Positions 42,796 through 51,611 of a stretch of DNA of 54,426 bases are shown piece after piece. The stretch lies in assembly GCA_964549945.1 (NCBI GenBank), contig CAZJXD010000022.1, positions 1 through 54,426 of the forward strand. Reading direction: 5' to 3'. The DNA is from B25-G16 sp964549945. GTDB lineage: Bacteria; Desulfobacterota; DSM-4660; Desulfatiglandales; B25-G16. Made by a program: the position numbers and the translations under genes. Under the pieces are notes generated by a model. The model made no database searches, was not told where the DNA came from, and saw only the letters and a list, made by a program, of their open reading frames with translations. Each line of letters starts with the position of its first letter. Position 1 is the stretch's first letter.

Positions 42796-44016
42796 GTGTA
42801 TTTCCAATTAGGATGGAGAAATATCTGGCGGAATCCAAGGCGAACGACCGTGATCATGCTCGCAGTCATTATCGGTGTGTGGAGCATGATCTTTTTAGGG
42901 GCGCTGATGCGGGGCATGATCGAGGATATGATCGAAAACGGTATTGCCACCCTCACGGGCCACGTACAGGTTCACCATAAGGGGTACCGTGATGATCCGG
43001 TTATCCAAAACAGCATCATGGACCCAGACACGGTAAAGAGCGTGCTTGAGCGTGTCCTTCCCCCCGGCACCCGGTGGACGCCCAGGGTCCGGGTCAACGC
43101 CATTGCCAGCAACGCTCGACACTCGGACGGCGTTACCCTGGTGGGGATTAATCCGGAGACCGAGGCCAGGGTCTCGTTCATCGGCCGGGCAGTCACGCAA
43201 GGGCGTTATCTCAAGCCCGTCGATAAGAACGGGATTGTCGTGGGCAGGGCATTGGTCGAGAAGTTTGAGACCAGATTGGGCCATAGGCTTGTGCTCATGT
43301 CCCAGGATAGGGATGGCCAGATCGCCTCTCGGGCATTCCGCATCGTGGGAGTGTTCAGGGCTGAGATGGAGGCAACGGAGAAGCAGTTCGTCTTCGTCAC
43401 TATATCAGCGGCACAGGATATGCTTAAACTGAAGGAGGGTATCTCTGAGGTTTCAATCATCCTGCCAGATCAAAGGGAAGCCGCCCGAGTCGCCAATCAG
43501 ATAAGGACGGCCTTGCCCTCTACCTATGAGGTTCATTCGTGGCGGGAGCTGCTGCCGTTACTTGCCGCATACCTGAGGCTCTTCAACGGGTTTATGTGGC
43601 TGTGGTACCTGGTGGTGTTCATTGCCATGGGATTTGGCATCGTCAATACCATGCTCATGGCTGTGTTCGAGCGGATCCGCGAGTTTGGTCTGCTCAAGGC
43701 GCTTGGCATGAGGCCATGGTGGATCATTAAGGAGGTGCTCGCAGAATCATTCTTCCTCCTGATAATTGGTATGGCTATTGGGAACACACTCGGGCTTTTG
43801 AGCGTTCTCGTGCTCTCTGGAAGGGGCATCGACCTTACCGCACTCGCGGCGGGGGCGGAGTTCTTCGGTATGACGCGGGTGATATATCCGGCCATCTCAG
43901 GTATAGATGTGGCAATGGCCAACCTGATGGTATTTATACTCGGCCTCTTGGTGAGCGTGTATCCGGCTGCAAAGGCAGCCAGATTCACGCCTGTAGAGGC
44001 CCTGGCACACACGTAA
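42796..44016 (+). CDS. FtsX/MacB-type ABC transporter permease, second copy (406 aa)
   Basis: Same topology as the first permease (WRNIWRNPRRTTVIM start; one helix, large periplasmic domain, three C-terminal helices with VFERIREFGLLKALG). The end is RFTPVEALAHT. The start codon is GTG. The paralogues have diverged, as LolC and LolE have, consistent with a heterodimeric exporter. Separated from its neighbours by heptad elements C and D. Confidence 0.92.
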   Translation: MYFQLGWRNIWRNPRRTTVIMLAVIIGVWSMIFLGALMRGMIEDMIENGIATLTGHVQVHHKGYRDDPVIQNSIMDPDTVKSVLERVLPPGTRWTPRVRVNAIASNARHSDGVTLVGINPETEARVSFIGRAVTQGRYLKPVDKNGIVVGRALVEKFETRLGHRLVLMSQDRDGQIASRAFRIVGVFRAEMEATEKQFVFVTISAAQDMLKLKEGISEVSIILPDQREAARVANQIRTALPSTYEVHSWRELLPLLAAYLRLFNGFMWLWYLVVFIAMGFGIVNTMLMAVFERIREFGLLKALGMRPWWIIKEVLAESFFLLIIGMAIGNTLGLLSVLVLSGRGIDLTALAAGAEFFGMTRVIYPAISGIDVAMANLMVFILGLLVSVYPAAKAARFTPVEALAHT

Positions 44017-44020
44017 GAAA

Positions 44021-44111
44021 GATTGAAGATCGAAGATCGAAAAGTGATGAATAACTGTGGAAATTTTTTTAAATAATCGATCTTCGATATAAGATTTTCA
44101 CCATTCAATGG
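44021..44111. repeat. Heptad-repeat inverted element D
   Basis: Left arm 44021-44055: units of the type GATCGAA. Right arm 44077-44111: five 7-bp units of the type TCGATAT/TCAATGG. It lies between the second permease gene and the ATPase gene and ends 8 bp before the ATPase start. Confidence 0.85.
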
Positions 44112-44119
44112 GGTTCAAT

Positions 44120-44809
44120 ATGAACATAGTTGAGTGCATTGATGTGAAGAAGACCTATCGGCAGGACAAATTGGAGGTAAGGGCCCTTAATGGTGTAACC
44201 CTATCCATACAAACGGGAGGCTTTGTTGCCCTTGCCGGGCCTTCGGGCTCGGGGAAGACCACCATGCTCAATATCATCGGCGGTCTGGACACAGCCGACT
44301 CCGGCCGCGTTACCGTGGATGGGAATGCGCTTGAGGAGATGACGCAATCGGAGCTCGCGAACTTGCGCCTGCACAATGTCGGGTTCGTGTTCCAGGCCTA
44401 TAATCTCATTCCAGTACTCTCCGCACTGGAAAACGTGGAGTTCGTGATGCTCCTCCAGGGGGTTCCACCTGCTGAGAGGCGGGAGCGGGCCATGGCAATC
44501 CTCGATGATGTGGGACTGGAGGACACGTACAATCGCCGTCCGGCCGAGCTCTCCGGCGGGCAGCAGCAGCGGGTAGCAGTGGCACGGGCAATTGTATCCA
44601 GCCCCTCCATTGTGCTGGCGGATGAGCCAACGGCCAACCTCGATTCAAAGACGGGAAAGGGCCTGCTTGAGATGATGAAGGAGATGAACGAGAAGAGAAA
44701 CGCCACCTTTGTCTTCTCCACCCATGACAAGATGGTCATGGACTATGCGCGGAGGCTCATTCTCATACGAGATGGCCTCGTAGCAGATGATCAGGTCAGG
44801 GAAGGGTGA
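44120..44809 (+). CDS. LolD/MacB-type ABC transporter ATPase (229 aa)
   Basis: Nucleotide-binding subunit: Walker A GPSGSGKTT, Q-loop VFQAYNLIP, signature LSGGQQQRVAVARA, Walker B IVLADEPTANLDS and switch HD in FSTHDKMV. LolD/MacB-like length. The ATG at 44120 gives the usual start (MNIVECIDVKK); an upstream ATG at 44108 lies in element D. Powers the two permeases. Confidence 0.93.
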   Translation: MNIVECIDVKKTYRQDKLEVRALNGVTLSIQTGGFVALAGPSGSGKTTMLNIIGGLDTADSGRVTVDGNALEEMTQSELANLRLHNVGFVFQAYNLIPVLSALENVEFVMLLQGVPPAERRERAMAILDDVGLEDTYNRRPAELSGGQQQRVAVARAIVSSPSIVLADEPTANLDSKTGKGLLEMMKEMNEKRNATFVFSTHDKMVMDYARRLILIRDGLVADDQVREG

Positions 44810-44813
44810 ATAT

Positions 44814-44889
44814 AGATCTAAGATTTTCGATTGACGATTTATGATTTGAGGGCAGGCTCTTCCATAACCAATGGTCACTCATCAATCCT
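44814..44889. repeat. Heptad-repeat inverted element E
   Basis: Left arm 44814-44848: five 7-bp units of the type CGATTTA. Right arm 44862-44889: four units of the type CAATCCT. It lies between the ATPase gene and the barrel gene, the third such element in this operon. Confidence 0.8.
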
Positions 44890-44916
44890 TTTCCTTATTG
44901 CACCAGCTTTAGCAGA

Positions 44917-46263
44917 ATGATTACAAATTATTCTCAAAGAATACGCATGCTTATTGTGCTGCTACTTTTTAGCATTACCTCGCCTCCAATTGATGCCCCT
45001 GCTCAGGATAGCTTGCCGAACGACACCAAGCCCTCTTCACCCTGGCATTTGAATATAGATGACCATTGGGGAGGGCACCTCAAGGTCCGTGGATCTGCGT
45101 CATGGCCCGCTGGTGATTCCTTTTTCGGGTCAGCAGGAACCGAAACCCTCTATGATGGCTACACCGAACTTAGAGTAAAGAACAGGCTATTCTTCGGGGA
45201 TTGGGGCGATCTGGATACCCATTATGAGATTATCCTCTCGGGGGGAGATACGCGGCGCAGGGTGAAATCCCTGGAGAATCTCTATCCGGATCTTTTCCCC
45301 GAGAGCCTTGTAACTGGGGGCACCTTGGAAGATGATCGAAGGTTTATGGATTTAACCAGTACTATTGATGAGGATGAAGGCTATGTTATCTACCATCGCC
45401 TCGACAGGCTTGCCCTGAGCCTGTTTCCCGAGTGGGGCACTGTAAGGGTTGGGCGGCAGGCGGTCACCTGGGGAAACGGATTGTTATTTAATCCCATGGA
45501 CCTGTTCAACCCATTCTCCCCGGCGGATATCGAGCGGGATTATAAAGTAGGTGACGACATGGTTTCCGCCCAGTTCTCTCCTGCAAGAGGGCAGGAGTTA
45601 CAGTTCTTATATGTACCACGAAGGAGCCCGACATCAGGGGAGGTCGAATGGGAGCGGTCATCGCTCGCCGGAAAACTCCACTTCTCGCGGGATACCACCG
45701 AGTTCGATATCATGGCCGCCGAACATTACGGGGATCCAGTGTTCGGGCTTGGGAGCACTGGTTATCTTGGGGATGCAGCATGGCGTCTGGATGGAACGTG
45801 GATATCTTCAGAGAGCAACGAAGGATACCTTTCCATAGTGGCCAATATGGATTACTCATGGATATGGTGGGAGAAAAATTGGTACGGCTTTTTGGAGTTT
45901 TACTTCGATGGCCTATCCCACAACCACTACAGCGAGGTATATACCGATTCGGAAATAGCCAGGCGCATCGAGCGGGGAGAGCTTTACACCCTGGGCAGGA
46001 CCTACCTAAGCGGTCACATAAGGGTGGAGTTGCACCCGCTTTTCAACGTGTATCTAACGGTGATTGAAAACCTGGCTGATCCTTCTGGTGCCATTCAACC
46101 CAGGGCTGTCTGGGATATCGCTGAGGACACGCAGATAACATTCGGCGGCGCCCTGTATCACGGCAGGAGGGGCACTGAATACGGCGGTGTTCCCATACCG
46201 GGCACCAGCCTCATTGACAAGCCTCCGGCCACGGCCTTCCTTTGGGTAAGCTACTTCTTCTGA
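44917..46263 (+). CDS. Outer-membrane beta-barrel protein (448 aa)
   Basis: Signal peptide (about residues 10-29: LIVLLLFSITSPPIDAPAQD). The rest is alternating polar/aromatic beta-strands and ends in WVSYFF with a C-terminal Phe, the outer-membrane sorting signal recognised by Bam. Conserved-looking stretches are VRVGRQAVTWGNGLLFNPMDLFNPF and LYHGRRGTEYGG. It resembles the DUF1302-type barrels found with lipid-export operons, but I cannot name the family with certainty. Last gene of the LolA-permease-ATPase operon, suggesting a complete trans-envelope route. Confidence 0.82.
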   Translation: MITNYSQRIRMLIVLLLFSITSPPIDAPAQDSLPNDTKPSSPWHLNIDDHWGGHLKVRGSASWPAGDSFFGSAGTETLYDGYTELRVKNRLFFGDWGDLDTHYEIILSGGDTRRRVKSLENLYPDLFPESLVTGGTLEDDRRFMDLTSTIDEDEGYVIYHRLDRLALSLFPEWGTVRVGRQAVTWGNGLLFNPMDLFNPFSPADIERDYKVGDDMVSAQFSPARGQELQFLYVPRRSPTSGEVEWERSSLAGKLHFSRDTTEFDIMAAEHYGDPVFGLGSTGYLGDAAWRLDGTWISSESNEGYLSIVANMDYSWIWWEKNWYGFLEFYFDGLSHNHYSEVYTDSEIARRIERGELYTLGRTYLSGHIRVELHPLFNVYLTVIENLADPSGAIQPRAVWDIAEDTQITFGGALYHGRRGTEYGGVPIPGTSLIDKPPATAFLWVSYFF

Positions 46264-46306
46264 GATCAATTGAGGTCAAAGAGGTTTAATGAACGCTCGC
46301 GCCTCT

Positions 46307-47512
46307 TTAATCCTCCGGCTGCCTCCATCCCCGCACACCGAGCCCCAGGGATACGAGGGCCAGGGCGGTGATCCCTGCCGATACCACCCCGGTTGCCGGT
46401 ATCCCGCCTTTCAGCCAGACAACGCCCCCTACCAAGGCACCCAGCACACGCCCTATACCCGCCGCCGCATAGAAGGAGGCCATCATTGTTGCCCGTGATC
46501 CAGGCAGCAGCTCGGTACTGAGGGACAAACTTGATACCACGGTGAACTCGAAGATGAGAAACAGGGCAAACAAGCCCGAGAGCGCCATCAGAAGCCTATG
46601 GGCAATCAAGGGCAGCAGGCCGTAGCTTAAGGCGGATAGGACCAAACCGAGAAGAACCGAACGCCTCAAGCCCAACCTATCGGCACACGAGGCGGTCAGC
46701 CCTTCCCCAAAAAGCTCAGCCACGCCGATAAGGCTCGCGCCCATCCCAATCCCCACAACGCTGAGGCCAAAGGATTGTTCAAGCCAGGCCCCGAACACCA
46801 CAAAGAGGTTGTCGTTCGCAGCGCTGTAGAGGAAGGCGTAGCCTATCATCCCCAATGAGGCCTGCTCGTTCCCCAGGCCGGTCCAGGCACGCCGGAACGT
46901 GATGGCATTGCTTCGGTCAGGCTTCCGCCTTCCATCGGCGGGTATCACGCGCATCAATGCCGCAATGCCGAGAAGGCCGAATCCGCCCAGCACAAAAAAG
47001 GGCGCTCGCCAACCGGAGCGTTCTATCAGAAAGGCGAGGAGAGGAATTCCTATCAGGGTGCTTCCCGCCCAGCTGAACTCGAGGATGCCAACAACCATGC
47101 CTCGTCGTTTGAATGGCACCCGTTCCCCCACATAGGCCTGGAGAGCCGGGTCAAAAACGGTTTTGCCCAGGCCAGCCAAAAGCAGGGCTGCCAAGACAAC
47201 GCCGAAGAATGGCAGAAGGCCCCCGGCGAACATGCCGAGGGCGAGCGTTCCCATCCCTGCGAGCATCATGAGCCGATAGCCTAAACGATCGGCCAGTGGC
47301 CCGAAGAAGATACCGAGCACGCTGGTTGCTTGGTTCACCGCAATAAGCGATGTGACTGCCGTGAGCGGAACGCCAAGTCCTCTGCTCAGAACAGGTGCAA
47401 AGGGATAGGCGAACCTTCGGGCGGTATTGAGCACGAGACGGCATAGCGTGGCGGTCCCTGCTTGCCAGGCTAATCCGTAAGGTGGTTTTCCGGATTCGCT
47501 GTTCATACTCAT
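46307..47512 (-). CDS. Major facilitator superfamily transporter (401 aa)
   Basis: Twelve hydrophobic helices with the loop motif GPLADRLGYRLMMLAG between helices 2 and 3 and a second-half echo SCADRLGLRRSVLLG. Organisation resembles drug/efflux-type MFS proteins. An ATG at 47512 (or 47506) is the likely start; the longer frame to 47572 has no support. Convergent with the barrel gene. Substrate unknown. Confidence 0.88.
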   Translation of the reverse strand: MSMNSESGKPPYGLAWQAGTATLCRLVLNTARRFAYPFAPVLSRGLGVPLTAVTSLIAVNQATSVLGIFFGPLADRLGYRLMMLAGMGTLALGMFAGGLLPFFGVVLAALLLAGLGKTVFDPALQAYVGERVPFKRRGMVVGILEFSWAGSTLIGIPLLAFLIERSGWRAPFFVLGGFGLLGIAALMRVIPADGRRKPDRSNAITFRRAWTGLGNEQASLGMIGYAFLYSAANDNLFVVFGAWLEQSFGLSVVGIGMGASLIGVAELFGEGLTASCADRLGLRRSVLLGLVLSALSYGLLPLIAHRLLMALSGLFALFLIFEFTVVSSLSLSTELLPGSRATMMASFYAAAGIGRVLGALVGGVVWLKGGIPATGVVSAGITALALVSLGLGVRGWRQPED

Positions 47513-47726
47513 AGGAGCTTGAAAAGAGAGGCGTAAAGGATATCCTTCATAGCGATAAAAAAGGGCGCGCACACCACGAAAAGCCTCCAGCCCCCCAGGT
47601 TGAACTTCATTTCTCGTTCTCTGTTATCATTGGCCATGGTACCGATCACTAGATGGCTTCATAAGCTAAGATCTTAAGATTTATTTAAAGCTTTTTTATT
47701 GATTTAGGATGATACTAGGACGGGCC

Positions 47727-47797
47727 AAAGGCACAAGGCGCAAGGCATAGGGTAAACATTCTATTAATTTGCCTTAAGCCCTGTGCCCTAAGCCACA
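47727..47797. repeat. Heptad-repeat inverted element F
   Basis: Left arm 47727-47754: four 7-bp units of the type CAAGGCA. Right arm 47770-47797: four units of the type AGCCCTG, the complement. It lies in the 350-bp gap between the MFS and HAD genes, which otherwise shows nothing. Confidence 0.85.
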
Positions 47798-47862
47798 TGA
47801 TTAAAGCAATTTGGGTCATGTTTTAATCTACTCGTCACTTGTCTGTTTGAGGCGAAGCTTTG

Positions 47863-48501
47863 CTAAATATTTAGATAGCTCCCTCGGCGCCTTCCAACGT
47901 GTTCTTTAAAGTGAGCCGCGTCAATGAATACCTCTGCATCCCAGCCCAGGCGCCGGGCTGCCTCCACGTATCGTGGGCTATCGTCGGTATAGAAGAATGG
48001 CGGCCTGCCGCAACAATAGCGATCTACAACCCTTTTATAAATAGCGGGATCCGGCTTCATCATGCCTTCTTTAAAGGAAACCACCCATCCCTCAAGGAGC
48101 TGAAAGATGGGGTAGGTGGCGAGGATATAGTTCCAGTGAACCTCATCCGTATTGCTGAGTGACACAAACGTGAACTCATTCTTGAGTTCACTGAGCGCCT
48201 GCCTCATTCCCGGCACCTCTCCGATTATGATACTGCACCAGATCTCCCGCCATTCATCGCCCTTTAGGGAAATCCCCAGTGCTTGGTTGATGGTCTCGAG
48301 TATCTCCGGCCACGAACGCTCACCCACATATAGCGGGAGGAACATGGTATCCAGATCATCGGGAGGGGGCATCCCTAGTTTCCTTCCTGATCTCCTTGAA
48401 AGATCCCTCAGCACTATATCGGGATCGATGTCAACCAGGACCCTTCCCGCATCAAGGACAATAACCGGCTTGTATGATTTCTCTTTCATGATACGAGCCA
48501 T
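47863..48501 (-). CDS. HAD-superfamily hydrolase, subfamily IA (212 aa)
   Basis: Phosphatase-like fold. Motif I is VIVLDAGRVLVDID (nucleophile Asp of the DxGxVL variant seen in YihX-type enzymes), motif II is VSLSNTD, motif III Lys is in KEGMMKPDPAIYKRV, and motif IV is FYTDDSPRYVEAA. A cap domain is inserted after motif I. The substrate is likely a small phosphorylated metabolite. It lies downstream of pspF on the same strand with an 85-bp gap. Confidence 0.9.
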   Translation of the reverse strand: MARIMKEKSYKPVIVLDAGRVLVDIDPDIVLRDLSRRSGRKLGMPPPDDLDTMFLPLYVGERSWPEILETINQALGISLKGDEWREIWCSIIIGEVPGMRQALSELKNEFTFVSLSNTDEVHWNYILATYPIFQLLEGWVVSFKEGMMKPDPAIYKRVVDRYCCGRPPFFYTDDSPRYVEAARRLGWDAEVFIDAAHFKEHVGRRRGSYLNI

Positions 48502-48586
48502 TGGAAGCTATCACAGATGCACGCTGAAAGGAAGTCTATCGCTTTTCGGGATGGGATCTTGCCCCCTTTATGAGATACATAATTGG

Positions 48587-49636
48587 TTAGTCAACTTCCT
48601 CGCTGTATTTGCGATACAATCCTCGAAATTGGTGGTAGGTGAGCCCCAAGATACGCGCTGCCTTTCTTTGATTGTATCTCGCCTCCCTTAAGGCATTTCT
48701 GAGCAGGAGGACTTTTAGCTCCCGAACGGCATCATTCAGGGGTTTATGGGTGAACTCCCCCAATGATGAGATCTCATCTTCGGCCTGGGGGGCCTGTTTT
48801 TTAGCTGGGCGATACTCATCATGGGGAGAGACAAACGGGTCGAAGACGATCTCTGAGATAACCGGTAAGTCCGATCGATACACGGCGCGCTCAACCACGT
48901 TTTTCAGTTCCCGCACGTTTCCGGGCCAGGAATAGCCTTCAAGTGCGCGGATTATCTCCTCGCTGAACTGGGGAATGTCTTCCCGGCCAAGCTCAAAGGC
49001 CATCCTCGCGGCGAAATGGTTCGCTAAAAGCAGGATATCCTCCTTGCGCTCCCTGAGCGGCGGTACGAACAGCACCTCAAAGGAGAGTCGATCCAGCAGA
49101 TCCTGTTTGAACCGGCCTTGTGCAGCCAGCTCCGCCAGGTTTGCGTTCGTTGCGGCGATAATTCGCACATCCACCTCAATACTCTCTGAGCTCCCCACCC
49201 TCTCGAAGGAGGCGTATTCCACCACACGAAGTATCTTTTCCTGTACCTCTATGGGGATAGTCCCGATTTCATCCAGAAAGAGGCTCCCCCCGTCAGCAGC
49301 CTCGAATCTCCCGGTACGACGTTGTTCGGCACCGGTAAATGCCCCTCTTTCATAGCCGAATAACTCCGATTCAATAAGGGAGGGCGTAAGGGCCGAGCAG
49401 TTGAGGGCCACTAAAGGAGCATTCCATCTTTTTGAGAGGAAATGGAGTCTGGAGGCGGCCAGTTCTTTTCCCGTTCCTCGCTCCCCAATGAGAAGCACTG
49501 GTCTATTGACTGGGGCGACGCGGGAAAGCCTCTCCTGAAAATCGAGGAATACCTCAGACTGGCCGATAGCCTCGAGCATTCCCACGGGAGAGCTTGCCCG
49601 GGCGCGTTCTCGTAGAGGGGGCCTTCGTTGATTCAT
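48587..49636 (-). CDS. pspF: Sigma-54-dependent activator, PspF-like (349 aa)
   Basis: AAA+ activator lacking an N-terminal receiver domain: Walker A GERGTGKE (about residue 51), the GAFTGA loop that contacts sigma-54, Walker B GGSLFLDEIG, and the arginine fingers region FRQDLLDRLSF-type. The C-terminal Fis-type HTH is in NQRKAARILGLTYHQFRGLYRKY. Divergent from pspA, whose promoter has a sigma-54 -24/-12 site, so this is the phage-shock activator, normally held inactive by PspA. Confidence 0.93.
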   Translation of the reverse strand: MNQRRPPLRERARASSPVGMLEAIGQSEVFLDFQERLSRVAPVNRPVLLIGERGTGKELAASRLHFLSKRWNAPLVALNCSALTPSLIESELFGYERGAFTGAEQRRTGRFEAADGGSLFLDEIGTIPIEVQEKILRVVEYASFERVGSSESIEVDVRIIAATNANLAELAAQGRFKQDLLDRLSFEVLFVPPLRERKEDILLLANHFAARMAFELGREDIPQFSEEIIRALEGYSWPGNVRELKNVVERAVYRSDLPVISEIVFDPFVSPHDEYRPAKKQAPQAEDEISSLGEFTHKPLNDAVRELKVLLLRNALREARYNQRKAARILGLTYHQFRGLYRKYSEEVD

Positions 49637-49666
49637 GGCATAAATTCAAATATAATAGTCAATACT

Positions 49667-49680
49667 ACTAATAATTAGTA
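49667..49680. promoter_or_regulatory. Candidate PspF upstream activator site
   Basis: The palindrome ACTAATAATTAGT lies about 80-90 bp upstream of the -24 element in the pspF-pspA gap, a usual distance for enhancer binding by PspF. Inference from position. Confidence 0.35.
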
Positions 49681-49756
49681 TAAAATACCATTATTCAAGA
49701 TGGATGTCAAGTCCGGTAAACCCTTGAAACGCCTACGTTTTTGAAAGAATATTCCG

Positions 49757-49774
49757 TTGGCACATTTTCTGCTC
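49757..49774 (+). promoter_or_regulatory. Sigma-54 promoter of the psp operon
   Basis: TTGGCAC at 49757-49763 and GC at 49771-49772, with exactly 10 bp between the invariant GG and GC, as required. About 40 bp upstream of the pspA ATG, leaving a short leader. Confidence 0.8.
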
Positions 49775-49811
49775 ATGTAGTTGAGCACATTTTCGAAAAG
49801 GAGGTTATATC

Positions 49812-50489
49812 ATGGGAATTTTTACGAGGTTTCGTGATATCGTCAGTTCCAACATCAATGCCATGCTGGACAGGGCAGAGGATCCAGAGAAATTGATCAA
49901 ACTGATGATAAGGGAGATGGAGGACACGCTGGTTGAGCTCAAGGCCTCATGCGCCGGGGTGATGGCAAACGCCAAGAGGTTTCAGCGACAGGTGGAAGAG
50001 GCACGGTCTCGTGCGAAGTACTGGGAGGAGAAGGCAGGGCTTGCAGTAAACAAGGCCAGGGATGATCTGGCGCGTGAGGCACTGGTGGAAAAACGCAGAT
50101 ATGCCGAAAGGGTGGAGGCACTCGAGCAGGAGATAGCGGAACACAACGGCTTGGTCGATCAGTATCAGGAGGACATCACACAGCTGGAGGAGAGGCTCAG
50201 GTCCGCACAGGAAAAGCAGCGTATGCTCGTGCAGCGCCACATCCGCGCGAATAAGAGGAGACGCGCTCAGGAGGAAATCCGGCGAGTGGATAGCGCTGAA
50301 GCGATGTTCAAGTTCGAGGATCTAGAAAACCGAATTGAACGTATGGAGGCAGAGGCGGATATGGTGAACTTCGGCAGAAGGCCATCGCTCGATGCAGAGT
50401 TCGAGAGCCTGGTAGTGGATGAGGAGATTGAAAACGAGCTGAAGAGCCTGAAATCCTCCCTTAAAAAGGGAAGCGAGGATTCTTCTTGA
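49812..50489 (+). CDS. pspA: Phage shock protein A (225 aa)
   Basis: IM30/PspA-family coiled-coil protein that coats stressed inner membranes and inhibits PspF. Start MGIFTRFRDIVSSNINAMLDRAEDPEK, then DTLVELKASCAGVMANAKRFQRQ and long charged heptad coiled coils. The length equals the family's. AAGGAGG ribosome site. First gene of pspABC and a small extra gene. Confidence 0.96.
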   Translation: MGIFTRFRDIVSSNINAMLDRAEDPEKLIKLMIREMEDTLVELKASCAGVMANAKRFQRQVEEARSRAKYWEEKAGLAVNKARDDLAREALVEKRRYAERVEALEQEIAEHNGLVDQYQEDITQLEERLRSAQEKQRMLVQRHIRANKRRRAQEEIRRVDSAEAMFKFEDLENRIERMEAEADMVNFGRRPSLDAEFESLVVDEEIENELKSLKSSLKKGSEDSS

Positions 50490-50620
50490 GGATAGGGCCT
50501 CTATAGCCGTTAATATGCCCTTGGACCACTGGATGCATGTGCTTGTGCGGTCTTAAGAATTGTGCTAGTTTTTCTCGAATGGATAATGTGGCTTTATCAT
50601 AAAGGGGAGTTGAGATAACT

Positions 50621-50869
50621 ATGCCTGCGGTTATGATTGTCGCGATCGTCTTTGGGGGTATCATACTGGCGCTCGCCATTATAGGGAGCACTATTGTGAT
50701 GATCATCAGGGTTTTGAAAGGTGGGATCTCTCGAACGAGCCAGAGATTCGAGGCAGAGGAAGCGAAGATGATTCAAGAGATGTATCAAGGGTTTTCACGG
50801 ATGGAGCAACGCGTTGAGGCATTAGAGACCATTATTCTAGATCGGGAAAGAAAGGAACGTGAAGGATGA
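50621..50869 (+). CDS. pspB: Phage shock protein B-like membrane protein (82 aa)
   Basis: One N-terminal membrane helix (about 4-28), then a charged coiled coil ending ALETIILDRERKEREG, the PspB layout. It interacts with PspC to signal envelope stress to PspA. Its stop overlaps the pspC start by 4 bp (ATGA). The length is close to the usual 75. Confidence 0.85.
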   Translation: MPAVMIVAIVFGGIILALAIIGSTIVMIIRVLKGGISRTSQRFEAEEAKMIQEMYQGFSRMEQRVEALETIILDRERKEREG

Positions 50870-51249
50870 GACGATTTGAGGGAATTTTTCGTGGCGGGCT
50901 TTACCGCTCACGCAATGGGGTCATATTAGGGGTGTGTAAGGGCATCGCCGAGTATTTCGATTTCTCGACATTTTGGGTACGGGCAATCGCCATTGGCCTG
51001 TTGATCTTCAGTGGATTTTGGCCCGTTACCATCCTGTACTTTATCGCAGCCCTGTTGATGAAGCCCGAGCCGGCCATACCCGTAGACACGGACGAAGAGC
51101 AGGAATTCTATGATAGCTATGTTCACTCGAGAAAAGGCGCGATTGACAGGCTAAAGCGAAGATACGATAACCTGGAGCGCCGGATACGCAGGATGGAGGA
51201 CACCGTTACATCGCGGGAATTCAACTGGGACAGCAAACTCAACACATAG
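50866..51249 (+). CDS. pspC: Phage shock protein C (127 aa)
   Basis: PspC domain: GLYRSRNGVILGVCKGIAEYF, a Trp-containing helix VRAIAIGLLIFSGFWPVTILYFIAALLM, then a charged C-terminal coil (LERRIRRMEDTV). A membrane sensor of stress. Translationally coupled to pspB. Confidence 0.94.
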   Translation: MRRFEGIFRGGLYRSRNGVILGVCKGIAEYFDFSTFWVRAIAIGLLIFSGFWPVTILYFIAALLMKPEPAIPVDTDEEQEFYDSYVHSRKGAIDRLKRRYDNLERRIRRMEDTVTSREFNWDSKLNT

Positions 51250-51337
51250 GAACACGCAATCAAAAAAGGATGTCCTGCCTCACGAGAAAATGTGGGCGAG
51301 CTGAATCAAGAAATAGGAAAAACAGAAAGGATGGCCC

Positions 51338-51493
51338 ATGTCATACAGGAAAGAAACAATAAGAACGGGAATCAGCTTCGGCTCCGCACTGGCAATGGTG
51401 ATATCGTGGTCGGTAAATAAATCCGTGCTGTGGGCAATAATCCACGGGATATTTTCGTGGCTTTATGTAGTTTATTATTTGATCAGATATTAA
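51338..51493 (+). CDS. Conserved small membrane protein (51 aa) downstream of pspC
   Basis: ATG at 51338 with AAGGA 7 bp upstream. The product starts MSYRKETIRTGISFGSALAM and continues as hydrophobic helices with SWSVNKSVLWAIIHGIFSWLYVVYYLI. Similar 50-residue proteins with this start occur, as I recall, in many anaerobes. Function unknown. It follows pspC by 88 bp on the same strand, so may be part of the stress operon. Confidence 0.75.
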   Translation: MSYRKETIRTGISFGSALAMVISWSVNKSVLWAIIHGIFSWLYVVYYLIRY

Positions 51494-51611
51494 TCCGCGA
51501 TGTCGGCAGAAAGGGTCTATACAATTGCGAGTAACCTAAGGAAGTTAAACCTCAACGGCATATCCTCGAGCACCACCCTCCCATAAAGGGTCCATATCCC
51601 ATTTCTTTTCC

